Assembly: GCA_012295275.1 (NCBI GenBank)
Contig: CM022676.1
Location: 5,088,687-5,149,686 of the forward strand
Length of the DNA stretch: 61,000 bases
Origin: Chrysomallon squamiferum
Lineage: Eukaryota > Mollusca > Gastropoda > Neomphalida > Peltospiridae
Direction: 5' to 3'
Part shown: in pieces, positions 36,205-48,790 of the stretch
Layout of the letters: every line of letters starts with the position of its first letter
Position numbering within the stretch: position 1 is the first letter of the stretch
Notes under the pieces: generated by a model
What the model was told of the DNA's origin: nothing
The model's input: only the letters and a program-made list of their open reading frames with translations
Database searches by the model: none
Translations under genes and position numbers: made by a program

Positions 36205-37416
36205 GGGATTTGTGTTTTTTTTTTAATCTTTATTTTAAAAATGAATATGCTATCAAGCATATATGAAACTAATTTAAAAAAAATAATTAATTAATATTAA
36301 GGACAAGAGGGAAAATATCTTACACTGAAATAAATATATAATAATTATTATTATTATACATTTTACTTTATTTCACAATTCTTGTGTTTTGTATACATAT
36401 ATCAATTGTTTCAGAAATGTATACGTTATGAAAACGAAGAACTGTTTTAAAATATTCCATCTGTTTTCTCGTTTTAGACTTTCCATCAATAATGAACGAT
36501 GCGGCCGTCTGTTGTCCATTATTTTATTATGTAAAGTGAGAGGTGGCACTGTATTAACATACCACAGCTTTCATTTTTTGAATTTTATGTTCACCATCAT
36601 TATCATCATCATCATCATAAGCGAAGCAGAAATTATGCACTTGCTCATAATTTTGATATTATTCTTAAATATATCGTTTATGCAAAACATACCCGCAAAA
36701 TAATATATTACATGTTAACATATTACTACGATTAAGCAGAAGTAGAATAGATTTTTTAAAATAGAATTTCCTAATGAATTTCAAAATATTAAAATGATAC
36801 AGTTTACATGACTGAACGAAATTTACAGTATAATTAGTTAATTTATTATACAGATATTATTTATCATTTGGAAATAATAATAATAATAATGAACCATAAA
36901 TTTAAGTTTTAACACTACTGAAAAAATCGAGCAAAGTTAATTAGCTCATTAACATGAATTATATCTAATTATATATTTTATTAATAGATAATATTTATAA
37001 CTCATATAACTATGTCGGTTAATATAATCATTATATTTTGGATGATTCATGAGTAAAATAAAATGATAAAGAGTAAAAGCTAAATTCATATTTCCAGTGA
37101 ATTGCGGCACGTTACTAATTATAGACAAGTGGGTCCAATGACGCGGTTATTGCAGAAACAGCTAAATCGTGACCAGCGACTACAGTCGATTACGTACCTT
37201 CATATCGTTTCAGATACCGTATTCCGCATCACCCAGAAAATATTTCATACAGTATTCTAGATCATGAAAACAAAACTACGTTGTCCGAAGAATCTAATGA
37301 TGAAAACCTTTATCCTAAAAATATAATCAATGTGTTACACAAAGCGACATGTTTCTCGTCTGCTGCTTCCTAATCCGATCGATAAGACCTAGTTTGTCGT
37401 CTGCTGTAGCGTTTCT

Positions 37417-37424
37417 GTGACGTA
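37417..37424 (+). promoter_or_regulatory. CRE-like site GTGACGTA, one of a pair
   Basis: CTGTGACGTATTGAAA at 37415-37430 closely matches CTGTGACGTAATGAAA at 37815-37830. TGACGTA is the core of CREB/ATF binding sites. Both copies lie upstream of the minus-strand 79-residue gene. The shared flanks suggest a duplicated element, not two chance sites. Confidence 0.35.
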
Positions 37425-37817
37425 TTGAAAATGGCCACAGTCTAAGTCGTCCCGACTATATCGCCTGCCTCAAAATAGATTAGTTGAAATAATTACGATA
37501 AAACGTTTTATAATATTTTTGCGTATTTTATTTAATTATTTTTTTCTCGCCTTTTTATTGCATTAATCTGCTTATTATAAATGTGCTGCTACTGCATGTA
37601 CTATAGATAATAAGAAGAAAGAAAGAAAGAAAAGCATTTAAAATAAGAATTTTTTAAATTAATTATTTGATTAGATTAGTGTCAAAGATATTTCAACAAA
37701 AAATTAATTTGGTTAAACTCAATAACACTAACCTGCGATGATGTCAACAACGAAAACGCGTTGTACCGAATGTTCCAAGAAGCTATTTATCTCAAATTTA
37801 GGTCACACTAGTATCTG

Positions 37818-37825
37818 TGACGTAA
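37818..37825 (+). promoter_or_regulatory. CRE-like site TGACGTAA, second of a pair
   Basis: A TGACGTAA octamer within GTATCTGTGACGTAATGAAA, 400 bases from the other copy. GTCACACTAGTATCTGTGAC just before it forms an imperfect inverted repeat. A promoter role is inferred from motif and position only. Confidence 0.35.
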
Positions 37826-38483
37826 TGAAAGTGTCTAAATAATTTCTTGCTTTAAAGTCTTTATCTCTGTTGAATTAAAAACTATATAACTATCAGTATC
37901 AGTAAAACTATATGGGCAAAATCTAATAATGATGATGATGATAACATTTTCTGATGTGTGTTGTTTTTATTTATTAATTAAATAAATTACAAACTTATCG
38001 GGAATGATCAGAACAAAATAAATATGACAAAAGTTTTATCTCAAATTTCATTTTATTCGTAATCCACGTAAATTATACATATAGTGTACATGATCAATAA
38101 TTTGCATAAAATAACATAAATTAGAATGTTCACCTTTTGTTTTTCTACAATTTTTTTTTGTTTTTTTTGTTTGCAATTATTATTATATATATTTTTTTCT
38201 ATATGTATTTTGGATTTTATTTTTGTCTGTTTCACTTTAAAAATAAATAAATAAATAATAATTCTGTGAACAATTATTAAGCATCATGTCAAAACAAACA
38301 GCACATGCATTTTTTTACTAATTGAAAAGTGTTTATGAATTTTGATAATTTCATCTGTACTTAACAAAATAAATGAAAAAATGTTTAAAAACAAAAACAT
38401 CAATCAGAATATGAATTTTTATATTTATCTGTCAAAATAAATTTTTTCACCAACATCACATTTTTATGCAAACTATGGCATTA

Positions 38484-38521
<38 letters not shown>

Positions 38522-39370
38522 GGCGAATGCCAGAAAACCAGCAATTGTCAGAACTCTGTCATCTATGTTTATGATACATATCCCAGTTCGCATTACAGCA
38601 TGGCCATTTTTTATTCAGTGTTCCCCTTGTTTGTATCATAATACAGCAAATCATATATTTGTAGGTCTCAGTTCATGAAATAACTTCTAACAGAAATGTT
38701 CATCACATTAATAATTAACCAATAAATTAAACAATGTATATAATAAGTGCTATTTAATTATCTTTTATTCATATATGTATGTTTTTATGTATGTATGTGT
38801 AAAACCATTTCAGAATTTAAAAAAACAACAACAACAGCTTTCATATATTTGTTTTATTTTATCAGGTACAGTAGAATTGCCATAAATAATATCTATCATT
38901 TGACCATTATGAAGTATATTAAAGTAGTAATTTATAATGAAATTATATTATTCACAATTTTAAGAAAATAATATTCTTGGATTTCTAACTTATTATTATT
39001 ATATAATTTAATATTTTCTTAACTATGGGAAAAAAAATACTAATGTTCCTCAACAAAGAATATAATTGACGTATTATAAAAAAAAAAATCATTTTCCAAA
39101 ATTCAAAAAAGTATTATTTACATTTTAAGAAAAAAAAGAGAGGGAAAATGCGTTTCTTGAATTTTTACCTTTATTATTATAATTTATATAATTTAATTAG
39201 GTTACTTTTCTATAAATTTATTGAAAAACAAATATGATTTTATGAAAATGAACATTGGAACAAAAAGACATATGAAAATATATATACCATTAATTAAGAA
39301 CGAAAAATTTAAAACACAATTTCAGTAACCAAAACTGAGATTTATCAAACATTAAATATATTTTGTGGTT

Positions 39371-39413
<43 letters not shown>

Positions 39414-39704
39414 CTCAGCCCAGAGAGAGAATCAGAATCTGAATTCTGTGAGAAAACTTGCATAACAAATTGAAATTCAGTAACACATAAAGAGCAACAA
39501 ATGTGTTTAAACCATTTAGCAATATATATTTTCCCTTATTTTGGCTATTCCTTGATTTTGTTACTCTGAAACAGCACCCTCATGTGAAATTAATTTGACC
39601 TGGTGGTACTTAATTATCCCCATCTGCTCAGGATTACTGCAATAGGCAATTCCTCCCAAAAAAATTTTGACAAATATTGCTGCAGCATGATCAGTACTGT
39701 CACG

Positions 39705-39710
39705 TTTATT
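39705..39710 (-). terminator. PSENEN polyadenylation signal AATAAA
   Basis: AATAAA on the minus strand, about 46 bases downstream of the PSENEN TGA and just beyond a T-rich stretch. It is the first canonical hexamer after the stop, which would make the 3' UTR very short. Confidence 0.5.
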
Positions 39711-39755
39711 CTAAATAATGAAAAATAAATTTAAAAAAAAAAAAAAAAAAAATCT

Positions 39756-41012
39756 TCAAGGTATTCCTCGTGGAATGATAAATGACATGTAGTCTGCAGT
39801 TTCCCCCCAGCTGACTCTGTTCAGCTGAAATATTACTATCCAAGCAGTGATTATTACTGACGATATTGTCGTAAGAATGATAGACCGAATCACATCTGAA
39901 ATGGAATAATAATGAATTAAATAGAAGTAGAAAAATGAATTTCTATGGTTTAATTAAAAATAATGAATTAGAATGAACATTTTTATGTGCAGATGTTGAA
40001 GATTATTTGCACAAAAAATTAAATCTTGAACAGAGAAATTTAACCCATAAGGACATTTTATGCATTGACATCATGGCTGTGCATTTCTAAGGTTCTTTGC
40101 TTGGTGAAAAAATGTTAATAATCTGAAAATGTTTGTATTCAGACAGAAAAACTCAGATAAACCTTTTCATTGACTATTTGACTGATTGACTGACTGGTTG
40201 ATCAATACATTGATTGACATTATCTGACTGACTGATTGACTGAGAATGAGTGACTGATCAACTGACTGACTTACTGCAATATTGATGGACTGATTCGTTT
40301 GATGTTTTGTGATTTTTTGATTGATTGATTAACTGACTGATTGGATTGAAGGATTTATTTACTGATTAAGAAATGAAAAATAAACAAACTTACAAGTCTT
40401 GATTTGTTTCTGCTCTTCATAAGCAGGTCTTCTGAAAGCCTCGTTGAAGAACCAGACCGAATTGACAAACCACAGAAATGGCAACATTGCAAAACCTCCT
40501 GAAATGTAGGTTGTTTTAATAGATACATTTCAAATGAATGAACAAATAGTTTCAAGATAGTCTTTATAACATTATCAGAATATCTGGGGTTGGTTGCATT
40601 TTTTTTTTTTTTTTTTATCTCAAGTTTGTGATTCTACAAACAGAATTTTCCACTTCTAGAAGCTAACATTTTTCCTAATATTATCTTTCTTAATGGCTTT
40701 TCAGATTCATGATTTTAAAAGAAACTAGAATACACTCTCTTTTATCTATATAGAGGATTACCAAAGTTGCTTAAGTCAAAATAAGGTATTATTAATTTTA
40801 ATGGATCATGATGAAAATTAAAATTCAGTACTTATAGCTGGATAGATAATGGTCTTTTTTTTTATATAACAAATCATTACACACAAACACACACACACAT
40901 GTACAGATATTTAATATCAGAGTAAAATTATTAGTATAACTCCTGTAAATATTATTTTTAATTCAACATATATATAAAATATACAATAATATATCTCTCT
41001 ACCTTTTTCTGT

Positions 41013-41052
<40 letters not shown>

Positions 41053-41155
41053 ACACAGACAATGTTTTGTTAAATAATTAAATAAATGAGTCACCTAGAT
41101 AGTATTTCCGGCACAACTCCAACTTCTCTTCATTTTTCATTTTTCTCATATCCAT
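39756..41155 (-). CDS. PSENEN: PEN-2, gamma-secretase subunit
   Basis: Smallest subunit of gamma-secretase, needed for endoproteolysis and activity of presenilin, and hence for Notch and APP intramembrane cleavage in the secretory pathway and plasma membrane (family knowledge). Coding exons: 41095-41155, 40394-40498, 39756-39895, with borders CTAG|GTGACT, TTTCAG|GAGG, ACTT|GTAAGT and TTTCAG|ATGT. The phase carries through to a 101-residue protein, the same length as human PEN-2. Diagnostic stretches are [59 protein letters not shown] and DYMSFIIPRGIP. The start at 41155 gives the family's N-terminus, although Met3 and Met6 also exist. A likely splice acceptor (TTAATTTAG) 10 bases upstream of the ATG suggests a 5' untranslated exon. 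It diverges from NKAPD1 on the other strand. Confidence 0.97.
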
Positions 41156-42332
41156 GTTGATTTTCTAAATTAATAACAATATTAACTTATATTTAAGATA
41201 AATGTATTATAAAATATGCAACTGTAAAATATTTACCATTTATTAAATAGTAAATGTTAACAAGATGGCATTTTCTAGTCACTGATCAGTGTAATGTAAT
41301 AACAAATATTTCTCCATTAAATAATTATTACGAGAATAATTATAATGTGGACGCAAAGTATCACAGAACTGAATACTATTAAATGGTTGATTGGTTCAAT
41401 GGTTGTTTTTGTTAATTTAGTGTAATCGTGATTTTATTATCTTTATTCTTTTCAGCGGAAAATATTACATTTTCTTGAATCATCTGATTAAATCATTAAA
41501 TATTCTTAGATTGTTTATATTTTTGTGAAACGTCTTTAAACATGTATACTATAAAATCATGTTCATATTTCATATTAAATACTAAATTAAACTGATCATC
41601 AGAGACCAATTAATGAATCATCTGTTGTCATCAGGTGTCACACTCGTGACACTGTCAGTGAATCGAGTGTCGACGATTTTCATTTTCGATTTTGACATCA
41701 TTTGAAATGGTAATGTGAATATTAATATACTATAATAGTGCCTATTCAATTAATCGTTTATGAAAAATAATAATATATTTAACTTACTTTATATAACTCA
41801 GCTCAATTACAAATCAGTACATTAACTTAATCATTTCTTTGTTTTCTTAAGTAACTTCCGCTTGGAATATTTATCCACCCAAATGGATCGGAGTACTTTA
41901 TTAAACTGATATTTAGTCCACATCAAAAATTCCTTCTATTTTGTATAGAAATGTGGCGGATCAAAATAAATGCATGGTGGTATATCAGAGACGGGGGGGG
42001 GAATGTAAACTAGACTGCGCACTGAAGGCTTTTTAATTGGGCTGTCATCGCCTTATAATGGTTGCCTTCCGATAATGGCAAAAATTACTTGCTCAACCCA
42101 TTTACTAGTCCAAAATCTGTCTGGGAAAACTTTAAAACACGATTTTGGATTACTTGTGTTTCATACATGATAAATTAAAAAAATATATTTTCCACAAATG
42201 ATTGTTCCTGTTCGAATGTACAAATAAGTATAATTATATCAACATACTTATCTAACATTACAAAATAAATAAATAAATAAATAAACAGAACAAAACAAAA
42301 CAAACCACTCATAATAAGATTAAGTGAGTCTT

Positions 42333-42386
<54 letters not shown>

Positions 42387-42445
42387 GTTTTGTATTTTGC
42401 AGATCATACTTATGCCACGGTCAAGCTTTTGAGTTTTTACCCTTA

Positions 42446-42454
42446 CCGGAAGTT
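42446..42454 (+). promoter_or_regulatory. ETS/GABP-type site ACCGGAAGT upstream of NKAPD1
   Basis: ACCGGAAGT matches the ETS-family core CCGGAAGT, common in TATA-less housekeeping promoters. It sits between the divergent PSENEN and NKAPD1 genes, about 800 bases upstream of the NKAPD1 start codon. A non-coding first exon is expected nearby because the start-codon exon has a 3' splice site in front of it (ATTTTCAG at 43228-43235). Confidence 0.35.
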
Positions 42455-43255
42455 ATACCTGTTTTACATGGTTTCAAGTCTCGTGCACAGTCTAGCTATT
42501 ATTGACGTAGATGCTATATTTGTTATTTTGCAAGCTAAAGCATTCGGCTTGGTAAATCAGTTATTACGGTAAATAATAAATCTGAATATATTATTATATC
42601 ATACTTGTATAGTTAAGTGCTTATGTATTGAAATAGTGTAAAAAGTTTAATTTTCAATCTTTCGTTTTAATGATTTTTATGGATTCCAATTTATATGATT
42701 ATGACTGTCACTATGATAGTTTGAGTGTGAATAATGAAGTATCAGACTCATACTGCGACTATAAACAATGAATTATGAATACGATTAGGAATTTGCAGCA
42801 TTTGTCATCACTTCATGCGATGCAAGTTCAGTTCTCCGTACTGAGCTACTTTTCTTGTTAAAATCATTTTTTTTTACAGTCGTTTTGTAATTATATTTTG
42901 TAATCGATGTAAGATAAAATAAAGAGCTATTATCGCCCCCTCCAAACTTTGTTAACAGTTACATTACAATTTGCAGTGTTACACAGTAATGAAGTATTTA
43001 TTTGGTAGGCTTAATATCAAAAAGGAGGACATTACTTTTTTATGCAAAAGGTTGCTTTATTATTATATAAAATTTTATATATAATGATGATAAATTAATA
43101 ACATAAATAAACAAATAAAAGAATTAGAAAAAGAAAATATGAAACAAAAAATAGTAATAATGAAAATACATTCCAGTTGATTTATAATAAATCTTTATGT
43201 ACAAATTAATTAAGCATGTATATTTATATTTTCAGAAATCTTCTTATTTCTCAAG

Positions 43256-45508
43256 ATGTTTTCAGTTGTTACAAAAACTATGCTGAAAAATGTCATTAAA
43301 CACACAGACACCCATAACAGAGTAAGTTGCGGTTTATATCACTAAGTAATAATGTTATTAAATGGAAGTCGAAGTTGTATATGTGTCAATATATGTGAGT
43401 TATTTAAAATATTTCTTTATACATCCAATTTATGTTTTTTTGTTTTGCATGATCTATCATTGGTAATAATATATGATTTGTGATAAAACATTTATGACTG
43501 TTACTGTTGTTAATATTCTATTTGTGTATGTTTATTTCTGTTTTATTTTATTTTTGATAGCTAAAGCTTGATTTAGTCATATTGTGCTGGTGATATTTAA
43601 AAAAAAATCTTTGTTTATTTAATTGATACTTTAAAAAAAAAATTGTATTCGATTTTATTTATAAAGCATAACTATGTTGATAAATAATTATTGTATTAGT
43701 ATCTTCATCTGAATCTAATTAATTTATGTATGTTGTGCATATGTTACTCTGTGTATGTGTGTGTGTGTAAATATATGTATTATGTATGTATATACATGTG
43801 TGCATGTATGTAAAGATATATACATACATATATTTATATGAGTGTGTGGGTGTGTATATTTAGATATTGAATCACAGATATATATATATATATATATATA
43901 TACATACAGTATACATATTACATAGATATTACATACATATTTATAGATATTACATACATATTCATACAAATTGCCTACATACATACATACATATATATAT
44001 ACCATATTACATACATACTCATACATATTGCATACACATACAGATTGTTGAAGAAACTGATATGTGGAAGCAACTGGATCAAATCAAGACTGATCCACGA
44101 CAATCGTTTCTTTTCGACGATCGCTACGACATGTCCAGAGATCCACATCGTCGTGGATCGCGTCATGCTCACATGGACGATGGTGACGACAGGGGTGTTG
44201 GAGAAAGAAAACAGAGCACGTACTGGCAGCGTCAGCTGCAGAAAGCAGAGGAGGCTGATCCTGATAGGCAAGTAATTACATCACAACGTCAACATTTAAC
44301 AGTGTTAAAAAATGTTTGTGTGGGGGTGTGTCTGTGTATTTATGTGCGTGTGTGTGTGTGTGGGGATGTATATGTGTGTGTGTGTGTATATATGTGTGTG
44401 TGTGTTTGTTCATATATATATATATATATATAGATATGTATGTGTAGTTTTATATATATATAATATATACAGAGCTTTGATGATATAATGATATAATGTC
44501 ACATCTGAATACAAGATTAAGCACCACAATAGGATACATTGAATCGATTCTGGAAAAACTGAATTATTGGTTGTTACAGTTAATCACTCCTCTCTGAACT
44601 AAAAACAAATCTCTTTGTGTGTGTGTCTGTGTGTGTTTAGAGATGAAAATGAATGTATATAAGAAATAAATAGAACTTTCAAATTGTTTTTAAAATGAGA
44701 GATTGGGATATAGTAGCAGGGGACATAATTTTTGTTCATCTCATAAACCAGTTTAACATATCTTAAATGTTTTGTTTTTTTCAGACTGTTTTAGTATTCG
44801 TAGTTTTCAGTGAAATCTAAATACATAATTACAAGATTACACAAATACCATAATAAGGCCATAAACATTGAATTATTTCATTTTTGCTACAACTATGTAA
44901 CTTTTCATTTATTTTTTTGTCTTCCTCTAAAACAAAAAACAAAAAGCCAGTACATTTTCAAATTGTCCATTGTTGATGTTTTGGGGTTTTTTTTTTTTTT
45001 TTTTTTTTTTCTCACAACATGATGGTTTCAGAAAAATTATTCTTTTTGTTACTGACACTGAAGTCACATTAATTAAATATAAACATATATTCAATAGTGT
45101 TAGGTTTTCTAGTTTTGACATTTGATGAAATATTTATTTATACTTATAGCATGTCCAAAAAAGATAGTGGATTTCAAAACTGTCTATACGCATGTAAAAA
45201 TAAATCTGTATGGAAATGTCTGTTACATTTCTTTGATATGTATCAAACTCTGCACTGATTAGTATAAAATAGTTGACACTATGTCATTCAGCTGTTTAAT
45301 TGCTAAAATGTATGTAAAGTTATTTATATATTTTCTTAAATGTATAAATCTCATATTTTTACATGTGAATTATTGAAAATAAAATGTACCTAATATTTCC
45401 ATGCATACTCAGTAACAGCTAAACTATTTAAAAGGTAGGATTCAACATTTATATATGATGATGGGTTTTTTTTCTTTTTCTTGTTCCATTTCATTATATT
45501 TTAATCAA

Positions 45509-45539
<31 letters not shown>

Positions 45540-48500
45540 GACTATTTCAGTATATCTGATCATTTTGTTTTTCATATTGTGGTTTCTCCTTTTAACATTT
45601 ATAAATGTGAAGGCTCTTTCTTTTTTTTTTTTTTTTTTTTTTTCCATAAAATGACTTTAATTGACAATTTCTCATTTGTTTTTTAATGATATTCAACTTG
45701 TCAGTACATGTCATATTTTATTTCTCATTTGACATTTATAGCTTAAAATAATATTCTGATTCTGATGTTTCTTTTTTTCATTTGTATATCTGTGTGCACA
45801 TGCACATACTTGTAAATACATAATGTACTAATATATGTAAACTATCAATTTTTATATTTAATTATTTATTTTAATTTAATTTTGTTTCAGGTGGGGACAT
45901 AGTGGGTTCAGGGAATTGTACCCAGACAATTTCAGAAGTGACCATTCTGAAGATTCAGGAGATTCTTTGAGAACAAAGAGAAAAAAGTAAGTGTAGAAGA
46001 AATGTTTTAATTTATTAATTATTATTATTAGCAGTAGTAGTGGTGGTGGTGATAGTGGTATTATTATTATAATAATTATTATAATATTGTAGTAGTTATT
46101 ACTATTGTTAGTTTTGTTATTACAGTTATTACTGTGATTATTATGTATCATTATTAATTACTTTGTTTATTTTCTAATTTTTTATTCATTTATTTATTTA
46201 TTTATTGTTATTATTATTATTATCTTTTTATTATTGTTGTATTGTAACTTAATTTATTATTTTTATTTTTATTTTTTTTTGTTTATTGTTATATACAATG
46301 TCCTTAATATGAATGATTAAAAATGTATTCAAGTGCATTGTTAAATAAAATATTTGTTTCTATTTTTCCTGTCTTTTATACTAACTTTTTATTTCACATT
46401 ATATATATCATTTATAACAGACTGGTTCTTTTTTTGAATTGTTGTTAAGTATAATTATTTGCTACAATATAAATTTTTGACAGCCTCAAATACTCATAAA
46501 TGTGCTGTAAAAAAGGGATATGACTTATATGTGTGTGTGTACACCCAAGCGAAACTGGATCCTAATTTTATAACTTATAGAAAAAAATTATATGATATGT
46601 GTTTATGTTTCTGTATATGTATGTTTGTATGTTCATATGAATATTTGTATGTATGTATGTATGTATAAATAGAACTTAATAAAATAAGTAAGCATGTCAT
46701 ATTCTTATAACAGATAAACTCAGGTTTAGATAAACAACAAATTTACTGTTTATGTTTCATTTTTGCAGAAAGAAAGAAAAGAAGAAGAAGAAAAAGAAAC
46801 ACAAGAAGTATGGACAAGAAGTGAAATACAAATCTAGTCATCTAAGAAGTAGGTATGACTCTTCTAGCGATTCAGAAAGTGATGATAATTATAGGAAAAA
46901 GTCCTCTCTAAATCGAAATACATCTGGTGAATCTTCTGGTAAAAGCAGGAAATATAGACTGGATAAGAAGCGAACACGTTCCATTGAATCATATGATGAT
47001 AATAATCAAAAAAGAGAGAGTAAAAAAACTGGATTGAAAAGCAGCGACAAGAAAAGGAAAAACGAGCACAAGCAAAGGAACAGATATTCAGCTGGTTCCG
47101 AAAGTGATGACGATGATGATGTTGATGATGATAGGAAATTACAGAAAAGAAGAGGTCATTTTTCAAGTGCATCATCATCATGATGATGATGATGATGATG
47201 ATGACGATAAATGCATTGACAAAAATAAAGTTGTTGAAAGAAGGAGGAACCTTTCAAAGAAACAGATACCACAGATGCAAAGAAACCATCATGCAAGTTC
47301 ATCATCTTATGATAACAAAGAAACCTCCAAGAATAAACTTGGATCAGTGCATAAAAAAAATGAAGATTATAAAAGTAAAAATGGGTTGAAACAATATACA
47401 GCTGATTCTGATGGTGAATACCATAAAAGGAATAATAAATTGTCCAATAAAAAGCAACATTCAACTGATTCCGAAAGTGAGGACACTAAAAGCAAAGATG
47501 GACTGGTGCGTAAAAAACGGCATTCAGGTGATTCTGAAAGTTACGACCATAAAAGGAAATGCGTGTCCCAAAAGCGAGGTCGTTCAAGTAATTCTTCAGA
47601 TGAGGGTGAGAAACAAAAGCGCCAAGATCACAAGAAACAACCACAATCATTAACAGATGACCATAAAAGGAAATACAGATCAAAGAGAATAAGAAATCAT
47701 TCAAGTGAATCTTCTGACGATGGTGAAAACCAAACAGAAAAATCGTCCAAGAATAAAATTATTCCAGAAAGACAGAGCCATGCAAAGACACATAAATCAC
47801 TGAAACGAAGGAAAAGAAGTTGTTCAGGGGATATTTCTGATAATGTTCATGAACTCAAGAATAATTTAAGGCCTGCTTATGAATCAGAAAGTGATGCCAG
47901 CTACAAAAGTAAAAATGAACAGTCACATAAGAAGAGATCTTCGATTGATTCAAAAAGTGACGACCTTAAAAGGAAAAAGGAAAATAAACGTCTGCATTCC
48001 AACAAACTGGAAAGCGGTGACTATAAAAGGAAATATGTTCCACAGAAGAGAGGTGATTCAATGGATGATGATAGCCAAGAACCCATGAACAAATTGTTCA
48101 AAAACAAATCTTTTGAAAATAACACTGATGGAAAAAAAATTGAACAGTCAAGTGATTCAGAGAATGATGAGCCGAAAAGAAAAAGCAAAAAATTAGCAAA
48201 GAATAAAAACTCCAGCGCTTCTGAAAATGATAGTTTTAAAAGTAAAAGTTCTAAATCAGAAAAGAGGTCTTCTTCTGAGAACAACAGATCTGAAAGTTTC
48301 AAAGACATTCGTGAAAAAAAGTCTAAATTTTCAAAGAAAATTAGAAACAGAGATGCGCAAAATGTCGACAGCCTTGATGTTACGAGGAAAGATTTCAGAA
48401 AAGACAGCACAGAAAGAAATGAAATTCGCATTAAAGTAGAAAACGAACCAGATAAGAGAGTGGTTCTTGTGACAGAAGAAAATACAAGGAGAGATTTCAA

Positions 48501-48540
48501 GACAGTTCTCTTGAACTGTCAGAAAATAAAAAAAGAATAG
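43256..48540 (+). CDS. NKAPD1: NKAP domain-containing protein 1 orthologue (C11orf57), with frame break in last exon
   Basis: Coding exons: 43256-43321, 44044-44267, 45891-45986, 46769-48540. Recognition rests on VIKHTDTHNRIVEETDMWK (human has VIRHTDAHNKIQEESDMWK) and DRWGHSGFRELYP (human DRWGHSGYKELYP), both at the expected places, followed by a Lys/Ser-rich basic tail. The molecular role is poorly known; the basic and SR-like tail suggests a nuclear protein. Intron 2 has a GC donor (AG|GCAAGT at 44266-44271), the only choice that keeps the DRWGHSG motif in frame. In exon 4 the initial frame ends at TGA 47181-47183, inside a CAT/GAT microsatellite, while the +1 frame continues for about 450 codons to TAG at 48538-48540. 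Joined, the protein would have about 720 residues, against about 290 in human. The tail contains imperfect repeats of roughly 30 residues (DSESEDxKxK...KKRHS). Confidence 0.88.
47170..47209 (+). repeat. CAT/GAT microsatellite inside NKAPD1 coding exon, at a frame break
   Basis: A run of CAT then GAT triplets. Upstream coding enters in the frame that reads Ser codons and stops at TGA; downstream coding is in the frame that reads His then Asp codons (about nine Asp). A one- or two-base length change in the tract would restore a continuous acidic run. Confidence 0.8.
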
Positions 48541-48790
48541 CTGTTAGAGATTTGTCGAAATAATCCACGAATTCTGGACAAAATAGAAACATGCCTTATT
48601 CGTGATGATAACTGTAAAAAAAATAAGTTACAAAGAAACATAAAAATAAGAAAAAACTTAAACATTCAAGCAACTTCTCTTGAACTTCATGAAATGAATA
48701 GCTGTTATTTGTCTAAATAATCCACGTAAAAAAAAAAAAGTTACAAAGAAACATAAAAATAAGAAAAAACTTAAACATTCAACATACAAC
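48490..48790 (+). repeat. Duplication spanning the NKAPD1 stop codon and 3' UTR
   Basis: The end of the coding region and the following UTR (TCTCTTGAACTGTCA, GAATAGCTGTTA, AAATAATCCACG) recur about 161 bases downstream as TCTCTTGAACTTCAT, GAATAGCTGTTA and AAATAATCCACG. A second shared block beginning GTTACAAAGAAACATAAAAA occurs at 48627 and 48740. The second copy lacks about 48 bases present in the first. Confidence 0.8.

Larger units (their letters stand above)
35602..39704. other. Gene-free stretch with a candidate promoter patch at 37080-37850
   Basis: Mostly AT-rich sequence with a TAA run (about 36080-36115), poly-T (about 36170-36200) and a TA run (about 38493-38516). The interval 37080-37480 is less AT-rich and contains CpGs, and with 37740-37850 it holds paired CRE-like sites. 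It may hold the promoter and first exon of the minus-strand 79-residue gene. A patch at 38515-38680 has normal base composition and an open frame but no recognisable protein; it might be a decayed repeat. No other exon is supported. Confidence 0.4.

Noticed and set aside
38466-38678. 70-codon open frame downstream of PSENEN
   Set aside because: Begins in a TA repeat, has no splice context or recognisable domain; possibly a decayed repeat.
42324-42572. 82-codon open frame upstream of NKAPD1
   Set aside because: Starts in a TTA repeat; the position fits promoter and untranslated first exon better than a protein.
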